From: Streptomyces catenulae
GTDB lineage: Bacteria; Actinomycetota; Actinomycetes; Streptomycetales; Streptomycetaceae
NCBI RefSeq assembly: GCF_000718015.1
Contig: NZ_JODY01000027.1
Span: 22,625-86,624 of the forward strand
Direction of reading: 5' to 3'
DNA: 64,000 nt
The notes under the pieces are model-generated. The model saw only the letters and a list, made by a program, of their open reading frames with translations, was not told the DNA's origin and made no database searches. Positions 1 through 8,301 of the stretch are shown in pieces. The position numbers and the translations under genes were made by a program. Every line of letters begins with the position of its first letter. The stretch's first letter is position 1.

Positions 1-393
1 CTGGACACCGGCATCCTGAAGGAGATCGACAACAAGGCGTCCGCCGCCGGAAGGAAAGCCGTTTCCTTCGCCACCGCACAGATCGGCAAGGATTATGTGT
101 GGGGCGCCGTGGGACCGGACACCTTCGACTGCTCGGGGCTGACCCTGCGCGCCTGGCAGGCCGGCGGCCGTACCATTCCGCGGACCTCCCAGGAGCAGTG
201 GCGGCAGCTGCCGCACGTCGCCGTCAGGGACTTGCGCCCGGGGGACCTGATCATCTACTTCTCCGACGCCAGCCATGTCGGGATGTACCTCGGGGACGGG
301 GCGGTCGTGCACGCTCCGCGACCGGGTCGGCAGGTCACGATCACCGGCGCCGGATCGATGCCGATCCTCGGTGTCGTACGGCCCGATAAATGA
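1..393 (+). CDS. NlpC/P60 family cell-wall hydrolase, C-terminal part (cut by window edge)
   Basis: The reading frame is open from base 1 and ends in TGA, so only the C-terminal 130 residues are seen. They form an NlpC/P60 (peptidase C40) catalytic domain. The nucleophile Cys lies in DTFDCSGL, the catalytic His in SDASHVGMYLG, and a third polar residue in AVVHAPRPG. The family cleaves D-Glu-gamma-diaminopimelate bonds in peptidoglycan stem peptides outside the cell. The missing N-terminus probably holds a signal peptide and coiled coil, as in RipA-like Streptomyces hydrolases; that part is inference. The gene stands alone, followed by 439 bases without a credible gene. Confidence 0.88.
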   Translation: MDTGILKEIDNKASAAGRKAVSFATAQIGKDYVWGAVGPDTFDCSGLTLRAWQAGGRTIPRTSQEQWRQLPHVAVRDLRPGDLIIYFSDASHVGMYLGDGAVVHAPRPGRQVTITGAGSMPILGVVRPDK

Positions 394-832
394 CGGAATG
401 CGCGTAACGGCCGCAACCTGTGATTGCCGGTGGCGATGTGGGTGAGACCGTTATCGGACGGTCGCCGGGCCGTGGCACATTGCGATCGGTTCCGGCCCCG
501 GCGGGGTGATGTTCGTCATTCCCTTTCCGGCTTCTCCCGGTCTCTCCAGGTCAAATGGCTTATACCCGGCGGCATATGACGCGTGCCGCGTGCCGCGGGT
601 CATTCCGCACAAGTGTCCGGTGGCGCTATGGTCGCACTCTCGGTGCCCGGTGGCGCACCGCTCTCCCCCACGAGCGGCGCACGACCGGGCACGTTGGTGC
701 GCCGGAGGGCGCGCCGGAACAGCCCTGAGGAAACGCCTTCGCACGTGGTCCCGCGCCCGTCAGGGCGACCACCGGCGAGCCGGGCGTCGAACCGGCCCAC
801 CACGACCCAGGGGGAGGGAAGGAAGCAGAGCC
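394..832. other. Intergenic region without a recognised gene
   Basis: This stretch lies between the NlpC/P60 stop and the phosphatase start. Its first part is less GC-rich than the surroundings. Open frames here are arginine-rich and overlap on both strands, so I treat them as non-coding. It presumably holds the terminator of the upstream gene and the promoter of the phosphatase, but I could not identify either securely. Confidence 0.5.
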
Positions 833-2203
833 ATGTCCGTACCCGTTCCGCACCGGCGCACGGCCGTGCTGTCGCAGCAGACGGCCCCGGCCCGTGACGT
901 CTGCGCCGCACGCCGCACGCCGGACGGCGCGGCGGACGTGCCCGCGCACCCTCTCCCCACCGCCGACGCCATGACGGCGGCGATACCGGGCGCCCGCCGC
1001 CCCGAGAAGCCCGCCGACAACGGCTCCGGGCCCGGCCTGACCGTCCTCCTCATCGGCGACGACCCCAGCAGCACCGTCCCCGACATGTGGGACTGGGCGG
1101 GCCGCAAGGTCCGGCTGCGCACCGCCCGCAACCTCACCGAGGCGGCGCGGCTGCTCACCGACGACGTCGACTGCCTCCTCCTCGACCTCGCCCCGGCCAC
1201 CGAGGCGGACGTCCCGGCGGACGGCGCCGACACCCTCGGCGCGCTCCACGCGGTGCTGCGGATGGCCCCGGCCCACGCCGTCCTCGTGATGACGCCGGAG
1301 ACCGACGCCGAACGCGCCGCCGAGGCGGTCCGCGTCGGCGCGCAGGACTACCTCTTCCGCGACGAGCTGGACGGCGCGGTCCTCAGCCGCGCGGTGCGCT
1401 ACGCCGTCGAGCGCAAGCGCGCCGACCTCGCACAGCGCCAGCTCACCGAGTCGCGGATGCGCGCCCAGGAGAACGCCCGGCTGGAGCGCGGCCTGCTGCC
1501 GACCCCGCTGCTCGACGGCTCCGACCTGCGCTTCGCCGCCCGCTACCGCCCCGGTCGCAGCCGCGCGCTCCTCGGTGGCGACTTCTACGACACCGTCCGC
1601 ACCCCGGACGGCACCGTCCACGCGATGATCGGCGACGTCTGCGGCCACGGCCCGGACGAGGCGGCGCTCGGCGTGGAGCTGCGGATCGCCTGGCGGGCGC
1701 TGACCTTCGCCGGGCTCTGCGGCGACGAACTGCTCTCCACCCTCCAGAAGGTCCTGGAGCACGAGCGGGCCGACGACGAGATCTTCGCGACGCTCTGCAC
1801 CGTCGACATCTCCCCGGACGGCCGCCGCGCCGGACTCTGCCTCGCGGGCCACCCGGCCCCGCTGCTCGCCCGCGCGGGCGGCCCGCCGCGGCTGCTCCCG
1901 TACGAGTTCGGCGGCCCGGCGCTCGGCCTGCTGCCGTACGCCCGCTGGCCGCGCCACCAGATCGAGCTGGGCGGCGCCTGGAGCCTGATGATGTACACCG
2001 ACGGCCTGATCGAGGGGCATGTCGGGGAGGGGCGGCTGCGGCTGGGCCAGGAGGGCATGGCCGAGCTGGTCGCCCGCCGGATGGCCGCGGGCCTGACCGG
2101 CGAGGAGCTGCTGGACACCACCCTGAACGAGGTCCGCGACCTCAACGGCGGCGAGCTGACGGACGACGTCGCGGTGGTGTGGCTGGACCGCGGGCACGGT
2201 TGA
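833..2203 (+). CDS. Receiver-domain-linked PP2C (SpoIIE-type) serine phosphatase
   Basis: The protein has 456 residues from an ATG preceded by a purine-rich GGGAGGGAAGGAAG site; the frame is open further upstream, but that part reads like non-coding DNA. Residues about 69-185 resemble a response-regulator receiver, with the acceptor Asp at 118 in LLLDLAP. A charged coiled-coil linker (RKRADLAQRQL region) follows, then a PP2C/SpoIIE domain at about 235-450 with GGDFYD and GDVCGHG metal-binding motifs and a terminal DDVAVVWL. Such proteins are RsbU/RsbP-like phosphatases that dephosphorylate anti-anti-sigma factors. No anti-sigma gene is adjacent, so the target is unknown. The 68-residue N-terminal leader is Ala/Pro/Arg-rich and may be partly untranslated. 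Confidence 0.88.
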   Translation: MSVPVPHRRTAVLSQQTAPARDVCAARRTPDGAADVPAHPLPTADAMTAAIPGARRPEKPADNGSGPGLTVLLIGDDPSSTVPDMWDWAGRKVRLRTARNLTEAARLLTDDVDCLLLDLAPATEADVPADGADTLGALHAVLRMAPAHAVLVMTPETDAERAAEAVRVGAQDYLFRDELDGAVLSRAVRYAVERKRADLAQRQLTESRMRAQENARLERGLLPTPLLDGSDLRFAARYRPGRSRALLGGDFYDTVRTPDGTVHAMIGDVCGHGPDEAALGVELRIAWRALTFAGLCGDELLSTLQKVLEHERADDEIFATLCTVDISPDGRRAGLCLAGHPAPLLARAGGPPRLLPYEFGGPALGLLPYARWPRHQIELGGAWSLMMYTDGLIEGHVGEGRLRLGQEGMAELVARRMAAGLTGEELLDTTLNEVRDLNGGELTDDVAVVWLDRGHG

Positions 2204-2232
2204 GGCGCCCGGTCCGCACACCGATCGTGCGA

Positions 2233-2264
2233 ACGGGGCGCCCACCCGCGGTGGCGCGCCCCGT
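2233..2264. terminator. Bidirectional hairpin terminator
   Basis: A 9-bp perfect inverted repeat (ACGGGGCGC / GCGCCCCGT) encloses a second dyad, CCACC/GGTGG. It lies between two convergent genes, so it probably stops transcription from both sides. Confidence 0.6.
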
Positions 2265-2298
2265 GTGCCGGTCAGGTCGCGGTGTGTCCGTCCGGTGT

Positions 2299-2652
2299 TC
2301 AGCGTCCGCCGTTGTACGGCCCGTACGGACCGTCCGAGCTGGAGCCGCCGCGGCGCGGGCCACCGCCGCCGGTGGCGTGGCGGAGGGCCGGGCGGACGTC
2401 GACGGTGTAGACGATCACCGCGATCACGCCGATGATCGGCAGGAACGACATCAGCGGCATCACGAAGAGCAGCAGCGTGGCGAGGGCCAGGAAGAGCAGC
2501 CACATCGGCTTGGACTGCTTGTCGGCCGCGCGGTAGGCGTCGTCGCGGCGGACCGCCGCGTCGATCAGCATCACCGCGGCATAGATGCCCAGGGCCAGCT
2601 GTGCCCAGCCCAGAAGGGACTGGAATCCGTACACCAGCACGCCGCGCACCAC
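2299..2652 (-). CDS. DUF2516 family membrane protein
   Basis: This 117-residue protein has an N-terminal hydrophobic segment (about residues 4-28, LLGWAQLALGIYAAVMLID) and a second hydrophobic stretch at about 48-82. The two are separated by a charged loop, and the hydrophilic tail is Gly/Ser/Tyr-rich. The pattern matches the actinobacterial DUF2516 family, whose function is unknown. It is the last gene of a minus-strand set with an HBHA-like protein and an XRE regulator, an order that recurs in Streptomyces to my knowledge. The short tail with repeated GPYGPYN is probably cytoplasmic and disordered. Confidence 0.8.
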   Translation of the reverse strand: MVRGVLVYGFQSLLGWAQLALGIYAAVMLIDAAVRRDDAYRAADKQSKPMWLLFLALATLLLFVMPLMSFLPIIGVIAVIVYTVDVRPALRHATGGGGPRRGGSSSDGPYGPYNGGR

Positions 2653-2756
2653 CTTGCTTGTCGTCTTGCCCTGTCGTTCGGGGGCCGTAGCGGCCCACCG
2701 TACCCGGACAACGGGCCGGGCCGCCGCCGCGTGCCCGGCCCGTGGGGATAACTACG

Positions 2757-3437
2757 TCACTTCGACGGCGGGGTGCTCCGACGGGTGGCGGGCTTACGGG
2801 CCGGGGCCTTCTTCGCGGCCTTCGCCTCGTCCGCCTTGGCGGTGGCGGGCTTCGCGGTGGCGGGCTTCGCCGCGGGCTTGGTGACCGGCTTCGGCACCGC
2901 GCCGGTCCGCGACGGCTTCGCCGTGGTCTTGCCGTGGGCGGTGCCGTTCGCCGTGCCGTTGGCCTTCGCGGGCTTCGGGGCGGTCTTCGGCGCCGGGTCC
3001 GGCTCGATCACCACGGCCAGCTCCTCGACGTGGTCGGCGGCGTCACCGCGCCAGCCCTGCACCGCGCCGCGGCCCCGCTCGGCCAGCCCGTCGTACGTCT
3101 CCCGCGCCCGGACCGCGTACTCGGCGGCCCGGCCGACGCCCTGGAGCGCGAGGACCTGCGCCTGCTCCCGCAGCTTCTTCAGGTCGGTGTCGAGCGAGCC
3201 GAGCAGGTCGTTCAGCTTGCCCTGGGCCTCCTTGGCCTGCTGGGTGACGCGCGCCTGGACGTCCTTGGGATCCGTGGCCCGCACCGCCTCGATGTGCTTG
3301 GGGGCCTCCGCGCGGATCCGCTCGACCAGCACCGGCACCTCACCGAGCTTCTCGGCCGCCAGGTCGGCGGTACCGGCGAGGGCGTACAGCGGGGTCGGGT
3401 CGGTCAGGGTCTTGCGGAGGTCATCGGTGATGGCCAT
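2757..3437 (-). CDS. Heparin-binding haemagglutinin-like (HBHA) coiled-coil protein
   Basis: This 226-residue protein has two parts. Residues 1 to about 115 are amphipathic and helical, rich in Ala, Glu, Lys and Leu, with a predicted coiled coil. Residues about 140-226 form a low-complexity Lys/Ala/Pro/Thr tail with repeats such as AKPATAKPATAK. This is the layout of mycobacterial HBHA, a surface adhesin and lipid-associated protein, although Streptomyces homologues have no proven role in adhesion. No signal peptide is seen, as in HBHA itself. It follows the XRE gene by 47 bases and is probably cotranscribed with it. The basic tail could also bind nucleic acid. Confidence 0.8.
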   Translation of the reverse strand: MAITDDLRKTLTDPTPLYALAGTADLAAEKLGEVPVLVERIRAEAPKHIEAVRATDPKDVQARVTQQAKEAQGKLNDLLGSLDTDLKKLREQAQVLALQGVGRAAEYAVRARETYDGLAERGRGAVQGWRGDAADHVEELAVVIEPDPAPKTAPKPAKANGTANGTAHGKTTAKPSRTGAVPKPVTKPAAKPATAKPATAKADEAKAAKKAPARKPATRRSTPPSK

Positions 3438-3484
3438 GAGGTGCTTCCTCCTGCATTCGGTGTCCTGATGCGGATGTCGTGGGC

Positions 3485-3886
3485 TCAGCCGTGGCCCGGG
3501 ACGTCATCGGCCGGGGCGGCTCCCGGGTCGGTGCTGCCGTATCCGTTCTCCTTGCGGAAGGAGTCGTAGATCTGCAGCAGGACCTGCTTCTGCTTCTCGT
3601 TGAGAGAGGGGTCGGTGCGTATCGCGGTCTGCACCTCGACACCGCTCGGCCCCTGCCGCTCGTCGAGGATCCCGGCCTGGACGTACAGCGTCTCGGCGGA
3701 GATCCGCAGCGCCTTGGCCAGCTGCTGCAGAATCTCCGCGCTCGGCTTGCGCAGCCCGCGCTCGATCTGGCTGAGATACGGGTTCGACACCCCCGCGGCC
3801 TCCGAGAGCTGCCGCAGGCTCAGCTGCGCCGTACGCCGCTGCTCCCGCAGGAACTCACCGAGATTGCCGACATTGAGCGATGCCAT
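3485..3886 (-). CDS. XRE-family helix-turn-helix regulator
   Basis: The 133-residue protein opens with a Cro/CI-type HTH at about residues 8-65 (LREQRRTAQLSLRQLSEAAG, then NPYLSQIERG). The C-terminal part (about 70-133) has no recognised domain but includes a helical EKQKQVLLQIYDSF segment. It heads the operon with the HBHA-like and DUF2516 genes and is probably its regulator. A perfect 7-3-7 inverted repeat lies in the promoter spacer just upstream, which fits autoregulation. The start ATG follows GATGGGGCC, a weak ribosome-binding site. Confidence 0.88.
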   Translation of the reverse strand: MASLNVGNLGEFLREQRRTAQLSLRQLSEAAGVSNPYLSQIERGLRKPSAEILQQLAKALRISAETLYVQAGILDERQGPSGVEVQTAIRTDPSLNEKQKQVLLQIYDSFRKENGYGSTDPGAAPADDVPGHG

Positions 3887-3909
3887 GGCCCCATCGTGCC
3901 CGCTGGTGC

Positions 3910-3938
3910 TAACTATTGCAAGCAGGGTGCTTGCGGGA
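3910..3938 (-). promoter_or_regulatory. Promoter and palindromic operator of the XRE/HBHA operon
   Basis: Read on the minus strand, a TAGTTA -10-like hexamer (3910-3915) lies 24 bases upstream of the XRE start. Next to it is a perfect inverted repeat, GCAAGCA-GGG-TGCTTGC (3918-3934). The repeat fills the -35/-10 spacer, a position suited to repression by the XRE protein itself. This is an inference from layout. Confidence 0.5.
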
Positions 3939-3954
3939 GTGTTACGGGGGTGGG

Positions 3955-4577
3955 GTGGCTGGTGGAGGTGGAGGACTACTGGCTGGAGTTCGCGGACGCC
4001 CGGGGCGAGATCCGTGGCGGGCCGCTTGGGGTGATGTGGTCAGGCCGTTTCGAGTCGGCCGGACCGCCACGGCAACCAGAACGGCAGCGAGTCCTTCACG
4101 GACTCTGTCGCAGGCGCCGATACCACCGGATCCTTCCCAACTACGCAGAGTGCGAAGAGTTCTATGGGGCTTTGGCCAAGCACGGGTACGCGGCCGACCG
4201 GGTTGAACGCCGTATCAACCTCATCGCCGGACACCACGTGACGTGCATGTCCATCACCGATACCCGTATCAGGAGGCCGCGCTGTTCCCGGACGTAGCCG
4301 AGGCCACCAGGCTCTTCGCGTCACGCTTCTGGTGTCGGCAGGTCCTCGGCGGTAAACACGGGGCTCAACTCCTCCGCCAGGAGTTCAAGCGTCGCCTTCC
4401 GCCGAACGGCGCTTCCGGACCACTGCGATCCCATGGTTCGAAGCTGAGATCACGCGCCTGGCACACACGATCAGGAAGCGCGTCGATCGAGAACTCACGG
4501 ACTTGGCGCGAGTGGAAGACGGCCGCCCACACGGCGCACGAGCCATCCTGCGGCGCACCCCGTCTCACGCACGGTGA
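3955..4577 (+). pseudogene. Decayed coding remnants (no intact gene between 3887 and 4829)
   Basis: This stretch is lower in GC than its neighbours. It holds natural-looking peptide segments in three plus-strand frames: LPNYAECEEFYGALAKHGY up to about 4297, then YPYQEAALFPDVAEATRLFA from 4243, then IPWFEAEITRLAHTIRKRVD ending at a TGA at 4575-4577. A TAA at 4353 blocks the last frame upstream. The simplest reading is one or two genes broken by frameshifts. I do not recognise the family, and none of the pieces has a start with a ribosome-binding site. Nothing is seen from 4578 to 4829. Confidence 0.35.
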
Positions 4578-4829
4578 AACAGCGAGGGGCAGGCGTGGCT
4601 TTGTGGACCTGGCCGCTGCTGGTTTCACCGAAGCAGCAGGGCCTGCTGCGCGCCCCGGACGCCGCCGGGTCCGACGAGGGCGAAACGGTACCGAGGCTGA
4701 CCACGGCCGGGACCGTTTGTGAGAACCGCCCGGCAGGCGAAGGCGAGCACACCGGCCCGGCGGGGCCCCGGAGTGTGCGGGAGGCCGACCGCCGCTGTGT
4801 GGGTGCGGTGGGCCTGCGCGGCGGAGTGG

Positions 4830-5591
4830 TCAGACGATCTTGACATTGGAGCCGACGGCTTCGAGTGCGTCTACCTCTTCGGCGGATGCGGTGGTGTCGG
4901 TGACGAGAGTGTGCAGGAGCGTGGCGGGGCCGACGTGGGCGTGGGCGGTGCGGCCGAGTTTGCCGCCGTCCGCGGCGAGGACGACGCGGCGGGCGGATGC
5001 GATGCCCGCCTTCTTCACCGCGGCGTCGTCGAGGTCGTAGGCGGTCAGGCCGTCGGCCGCGCTCAGTCCGCAGCAGCCGATCACGGCCGTGTCGAAGCGC
5101 AGGGCGGCCAGGGAGGCGAGGGCGAGCGGGCCGGTCAGGGCTCCCTCGGCGGCGCGCGGCCTCCCCCCGGGCATCAGCAGATCTGCGTGGCCGGGTGTCT
5201 CGCCGAGGAGGCGGATTGCCTGCAAGGACAGGGGCATGACTGTGACGTGCCGCTCACGCAGGATGCGGGCGACCTCCAGGCAGGTGGTGCCGCTGTCCAG
5301 CAGAACGCTCTCGCCGTCGGCAATGAGTGCCGCGACCTCGGCGGCGATCCTGCGTTTGGCGTCGACCGCATCCTGCGCCCGCAGGGCGAACGGGGGCTCC
5401 TCGCCCCTGAGAAGAAGGGTGCGTGCGCCGCCCCGGACACGTTCGAGGACCCCCTGCGTGGCCAGGGTGTCGAGGTCTCGCCGGATCGTCATCTCCGAGG
5501 CTCCGGTCAACTCGGCGAGTTCCTGAACCGTGGCACCGCCGGAGTCCCGGACCGTCTTCGCGATTAGCCCGTGGCGGTCTGTGTTGCTCAT
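4830..5591 (-). CDS. DeoR/GlpR-family transcriptional regulator
   Basis: The protein is 253 residues from the ATG at 5591; an alternative ATG at 5636 would add 15 residues. An N-terminal winged HTH (VQELAELTGASEMTIRRDLD, about residues 20-45) is followed by a DeoR C-terminal sugar-phosphate sensor domain with LDSGTTCLEVARIL, VIGCCGLSAADGLT and VLAADGGKLGR. Family members repress sugar or nucleoside catabolic operons and are released by a phosphorylated sugar. It is divergent from an MFS transporter, which it probably controls. The shared region has GAACAC/GTGTTC dyads. Neither start has a clear ribosome-binding site, so a leaderless transcript is possible. Confidence 0.87.
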   Translation of the reverse strand: MSNTDRHGLIAKTVRDSGGATVQELAELTGASEMTIRRDLDTLATQGVLERVRGGARTLLLRGEEPPFALRAQDAVDAKRRIAAEVAALIADGESVLLDSGTTCLEVARILRERHVTVMPLSLQAIRLLGETPGHADLLMPGGRPRAAEGALTGPLALASLAALRFDTAVIGCCGLSAADGLTAYDLDDAAVKKAGIASARRVVLAADGGKLGRTAHAHVGPATLLHTLVTDTTASAEEVDALEAVGSNVKIV

Positions 5592-5600
5592 GGAGGGATT

Positions 5601-5665
5601 GAACACCACATCACTTCGAACACTCAAGGTGTTCATTTAGATGATTTCAAACATCATTCGTGTTC
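5601..5665. promoter_or_regulatory. Divergent promoter region with candidate DeoR operators
   Basis: The region contains a perfect inverted repeat, GAACAC-TCAAG-GTGTTC (5618-5634), with further GAACAC at 5601-5606 and GTGTTC at 5660-5665. A second dyad, ATGAT-TTCAAAC-ATCAT, lies at 5641-5657. They sit between the divergent DeoR and MFS genes and are the obvious candidates for the DeoR binding site. Confidence 0.5.
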
Positions 5666-5680
5666 GTTAGAGTGCGTGGC

Positions 5681-6919
5681 ATGGACCGTTCCTTGCGCGC
5701 CGCCCGCGTGGCGACCTACGTCTACTTCGTCCTCTGCGGCACTTTGATGGGTACCTGGGTCGTACACATTCCCGCGATCGAGGAGCGCGTGGGCATCAGC
5801 CACGCGACGCTCGGCGGCCTGCTGGTCCTGCTCGGGCTCGGGGCTTTTCTCGGGATGCGGGTGGCCGGACGCCTGGCCGACCGCTTCGGTACGCGCATCG
5901 TCGTGCCCATCGGCGGTGTGCTGTGCGGCGCGGCCTTGGTGCTGCCCGGTCTTGCACGGGACCCGTTGACGCTGGCCGCGGCGTTGCTGCTCTTCGGCTT
6001 CTGCAACGGCTGTCTGGACGTGGGCATGAACGCCCACGCCGTACACGTGGAGAAGGCGTACGGTCGGCCTGTCATGTCCGGCTTCCATGCCACCTTCTCG
6101 GTCGGTGGGGTCCTCGCCGCGCTGGGCGCCGCGGCTGCCGCGAGCGTCGGCCTGAGTCCGGCCGCGGGTATGGCGGCCCTCGGGGCAGTGGGCATCGTGA
6201 TCGCGCTGGCGTCGGCACGCGCGCTGCTGACCGGAGCTGCCTCCGCCGACACCGGACACGCCACCGAGACCACCGAAACACCCGTGGGCGGGGCCGAGGC
6301 ATCGCCGGTCGGCGTACGTCGGCGTATCTGGCTCCTGGCCGCCCTGGCGCTGATGGTCATGCTGTCCGAGGGAGCCGCCAACGACTGGAGCGCGCTGCAC
6401 TTCAAGGACATCCTCGGCACGTCCACCAGCACCGCCGCCTTCGCGTACGGCACCTTCGCGGCTGCCATGACCATCGGCCGGCTGCTCGCCGACCGCCTCG
6501 CCGACCGGTTCGGTTCGATGGCGATCCTGCGCCACGGGGCCGCCGTGGCCGCCGTCGGCATCACGCTGGTGGCGCTCGGCCCGTGGATATGGACGGCGTT
6601 CACCGGCTGGGCACTGTTCGGCCTGGGGCTGTCGGGGTGTGTCCCGCAGTTGTTCAGCGCGGCCGGGCACGCGGACCCGGCCGCTGCGGGCGCGAACGTT
6701 TCACGGGTTGCCGGGCTCGGTTATCTCGGCATGCTCGCCGGTCCCGCCGTCATCGGCTGGCTGTCCCATGCCATTGCCCTGAACCACACGTTCCTCCTGC
6801 TGACACTGCTTTGTGCGGCCACCGCCGTGGCCGCCGGGGTCCTGCGCACCAGCTCAAACCGCCCGCGCAGAGGTGAGCCCGCGCCCACCGGCGACCGCCC
6901 TCACCGCACCTCCGCATGA
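5681..6919 (+). CDS. MFS transporter (YbjJ/fucose-permease-like)
   Basis: The protein is 412 residues from the ATG at 5681 (MDRSLRAARVATYVYFV), with twelve hydrophobic segments and a hydrophilic centre near residues 190-215. Conserved MFS features include GMRVAGRLADRFGTR after helix 2, the equivalent LLADRLADRFGS in the second half, and CNGCLDVGMNAHAV in helix 4. The last is typical of the YbjJ/FucP-like branch, which moves sugars or small metabolites with protons. Upstream GTG codons at 5660 and 5672 are possible starts but overlap the putative operator. It is divergent from the DeoR regulator; the substrate is unknown, though a sugar fits the regulator family. Confidence 0.85.
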   Translation: MDRSLRAARVATYVYFVLCGTLMGTWVVHIPAIEERVGISHATLGGLLVLLGLGAFLGMRVAGRLADRFGTRIVVPIGGVLCGAALVLPGLARDPLTLAAALLLFGFCNGCLDVGMNAHAVHVEKAYGRPVMSGFHATFSVGGVLAALGAAAAASVGLSPAAGMAALGAVGIVIALASARALLTGAASADTGHATETTETPVGGAEASPVGVRRRIWLLAALALMVMLSEGAANDWSALHFKDILGTSTSTAAFAYGTFAAAMTIGRLLADRLADRFGSMAILRHGAAVAAVGITLVALGPWIWTAFTGWALFGLGLSGCVPQLFSAAGHADPAAAGANVSRVAGLGYLGMLAGPAVIGWLSHAIALNHTFLLLTLLCAATAVAAGVLRTSSNRPRRGEPAPTGDRPHRTSA

Positions 6920-7213
6920 ACGGGCACCGGCCCGGTCCACCGACGCCGTCCCCTCGTCAGGAGCTCCGCAAGGAGTACCGCACCTCGCACACCGCTGCCG
7001 CAGCGGATCCGTACCACCGCCAGCAGCGCGCTCTCGGCGTTCTACGCCAAAGGCAAGGCCCTCGCCCCGTTCGATCCGTTCCAGATCGGGTGGCGCCCGC
7101 GTCTGCACATGTCCGTGCTGCTCCGCCTGGAGCAGCCGGGCGACCGAGCCCGCCCGCCGCCGGTACCGGGGACGTTGACCGCTGCCTTCCCCCACCTGCG
7201 GAAGGAACCGACC

Positions 7214-7831
7214 ATGCCCACCGACCGGCCCATCGTGCTGTTCGATCTCTTCGGCGTCATCGCGTGCCACCAACGCCCCGGTGCCATGGACGAGATGGCC
7301 ACGCTGAGCGGAGCCCGCACCGTGCCCTTCGCAGACGCCTACTGGGCCTGCCGCCTGCCCTACGACGCCGGACAGCTCTCCGCACCCCAGTACTGGACGG
7401 CGGTCCTGAACCAACTGTCACTCACCGCGCACCCCGACACCATCGAGAAGCTGCGGCTCACCGATATCGACAGCTGGTCGCGCGTCGACAACGACATGGT
7501 CGACTTCGTGCAGTCCTTGCGGGAGCGCGCCGAAGTCGCCCTGCTGTCCAACATCCCCGCCGACCACGCCGATGCCTTCCTCATCGACCAGCCCTGGGTC
7601 CGCCACCTTGACCACGTCGCCTTCTCCGGAAAGGTCAGAGCGGCCAAACCGGATCCCGTGGCGTTCCGCCACTGCATCGACGCCATGCACGCCGCTCCGG
7701 CCGATTTCCTCTTCGTCGACGACCGCGACGAAAACGTGCGCGCAGCACAAGCCACCGGTATGAACGGACACATCTTCACCGGGCGCGAGGAACTGACCGG
7801 GGCCCTCGGCACCTGGCTACCGGCCCACTGA
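7214..7831 (+). CDS. HAD-superfamily hydrolase (subfamily IA)
   Basis: The protein is 205 residues, starting at the ATG preceded by GGAAGG. Motif I is VLFDLFGVI. The usual second Asp (DxD) is replaced by Phe-Gly, which is seen in phosphatase-inactive and some HAD-IA proteins. Motif II is LLSNIP, motif III the Lys in KPDPVAF, and motif IV FVDDRDENV. The cap is the small helical type. Typical roles are hydrolysis of sugar phosphates or other small phosphoesters. It lies 294 bases after the MFS gene on the same strand and may belong to the same sugar-related cassette. The frame is open upstream (6960-7213) and reads partly like protein (SALSAFYAKGKALAPFDPF), perhaps a remnant of another gene. 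Confidence 0.83.
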   Translation: MPTDRPIVLFDLFGVIACHQRPGAMDEMATLSGARTVPFADAYWACRLPYDAGQLSAPQYWTAVLNQLSLTAHPDTIEKLRLTDIDSWSRVDNDMVDFVQSLRERAEVALLSNIPADHADAFLIDQPWVRHLDHVAFSGKVRAAKPDPVAFRHCIDAMHAAPADFLFVDDRDENVRAAQATGMNGHIFTGREELTGALGTWLPAH

Positions 7832-8301
7832 CGCCATACCGTCCGGCGACGGCCAGACCCGAGACACGCGACACGAGTGCGGCGGCTCAAAAACCTTGAC
7901 GGAGTCCGGCCACCATCCCGGCAACTCCTCCTGCGCGAGGACTACTCCGCAACCCACCAGGCGATCGCCTCATTGGTTTCGGACCGTTCGGCTCGCCGAC
8001 CGACCTGCCGACCCGTCAGGCCAGCACACCCAAACCCCAATCGCGGACCAAGCCGTCAGCGGCCCAGTTCTGGCTACGAAAACGACAGAACGCCATTCGG
8101 CGCCAGGGGCGACGCATGGTCTCCTCCGCATACCTGAACTTGAGCAAGACGTGGCCAACTTCAGCGTCTCGCTCAAGTTGGGGCATCGCAGCTCAGCGAG
8201 AGGCGCTGCCCTGGATTGAGTGAGACGGGACAGGTCCGGTGCGGTTTCCGGTCGACCCGAGGAGCGGTCGGGCGCAGTGACGTGCCTCACGCGCAGGGTC
8301 G
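7832..8301. other. Intergenic/accessory stretch with no secure gene
   Basis: Codon bias is weak here and none of the short plus-strand frames (for example those ending at 8219 and 8223) can be matched to a family. Both end in natural-looking residues, so a decayed gene is possible. No terminal repeats or transposase motifs were found. Confidence 0.4.

Noticed and set aside
626..2698. Minus-strand ORF of 690 codons
   Set aside because: It is antisense to the receiver/PP2C phosphatase and lacks domain motifs or codon bias.
7877..8223. Possible transposase or integrase remnant
   Set aside because: Some frames end in natural-looking residues, but no catalytic motif or terminal repeat could be found.
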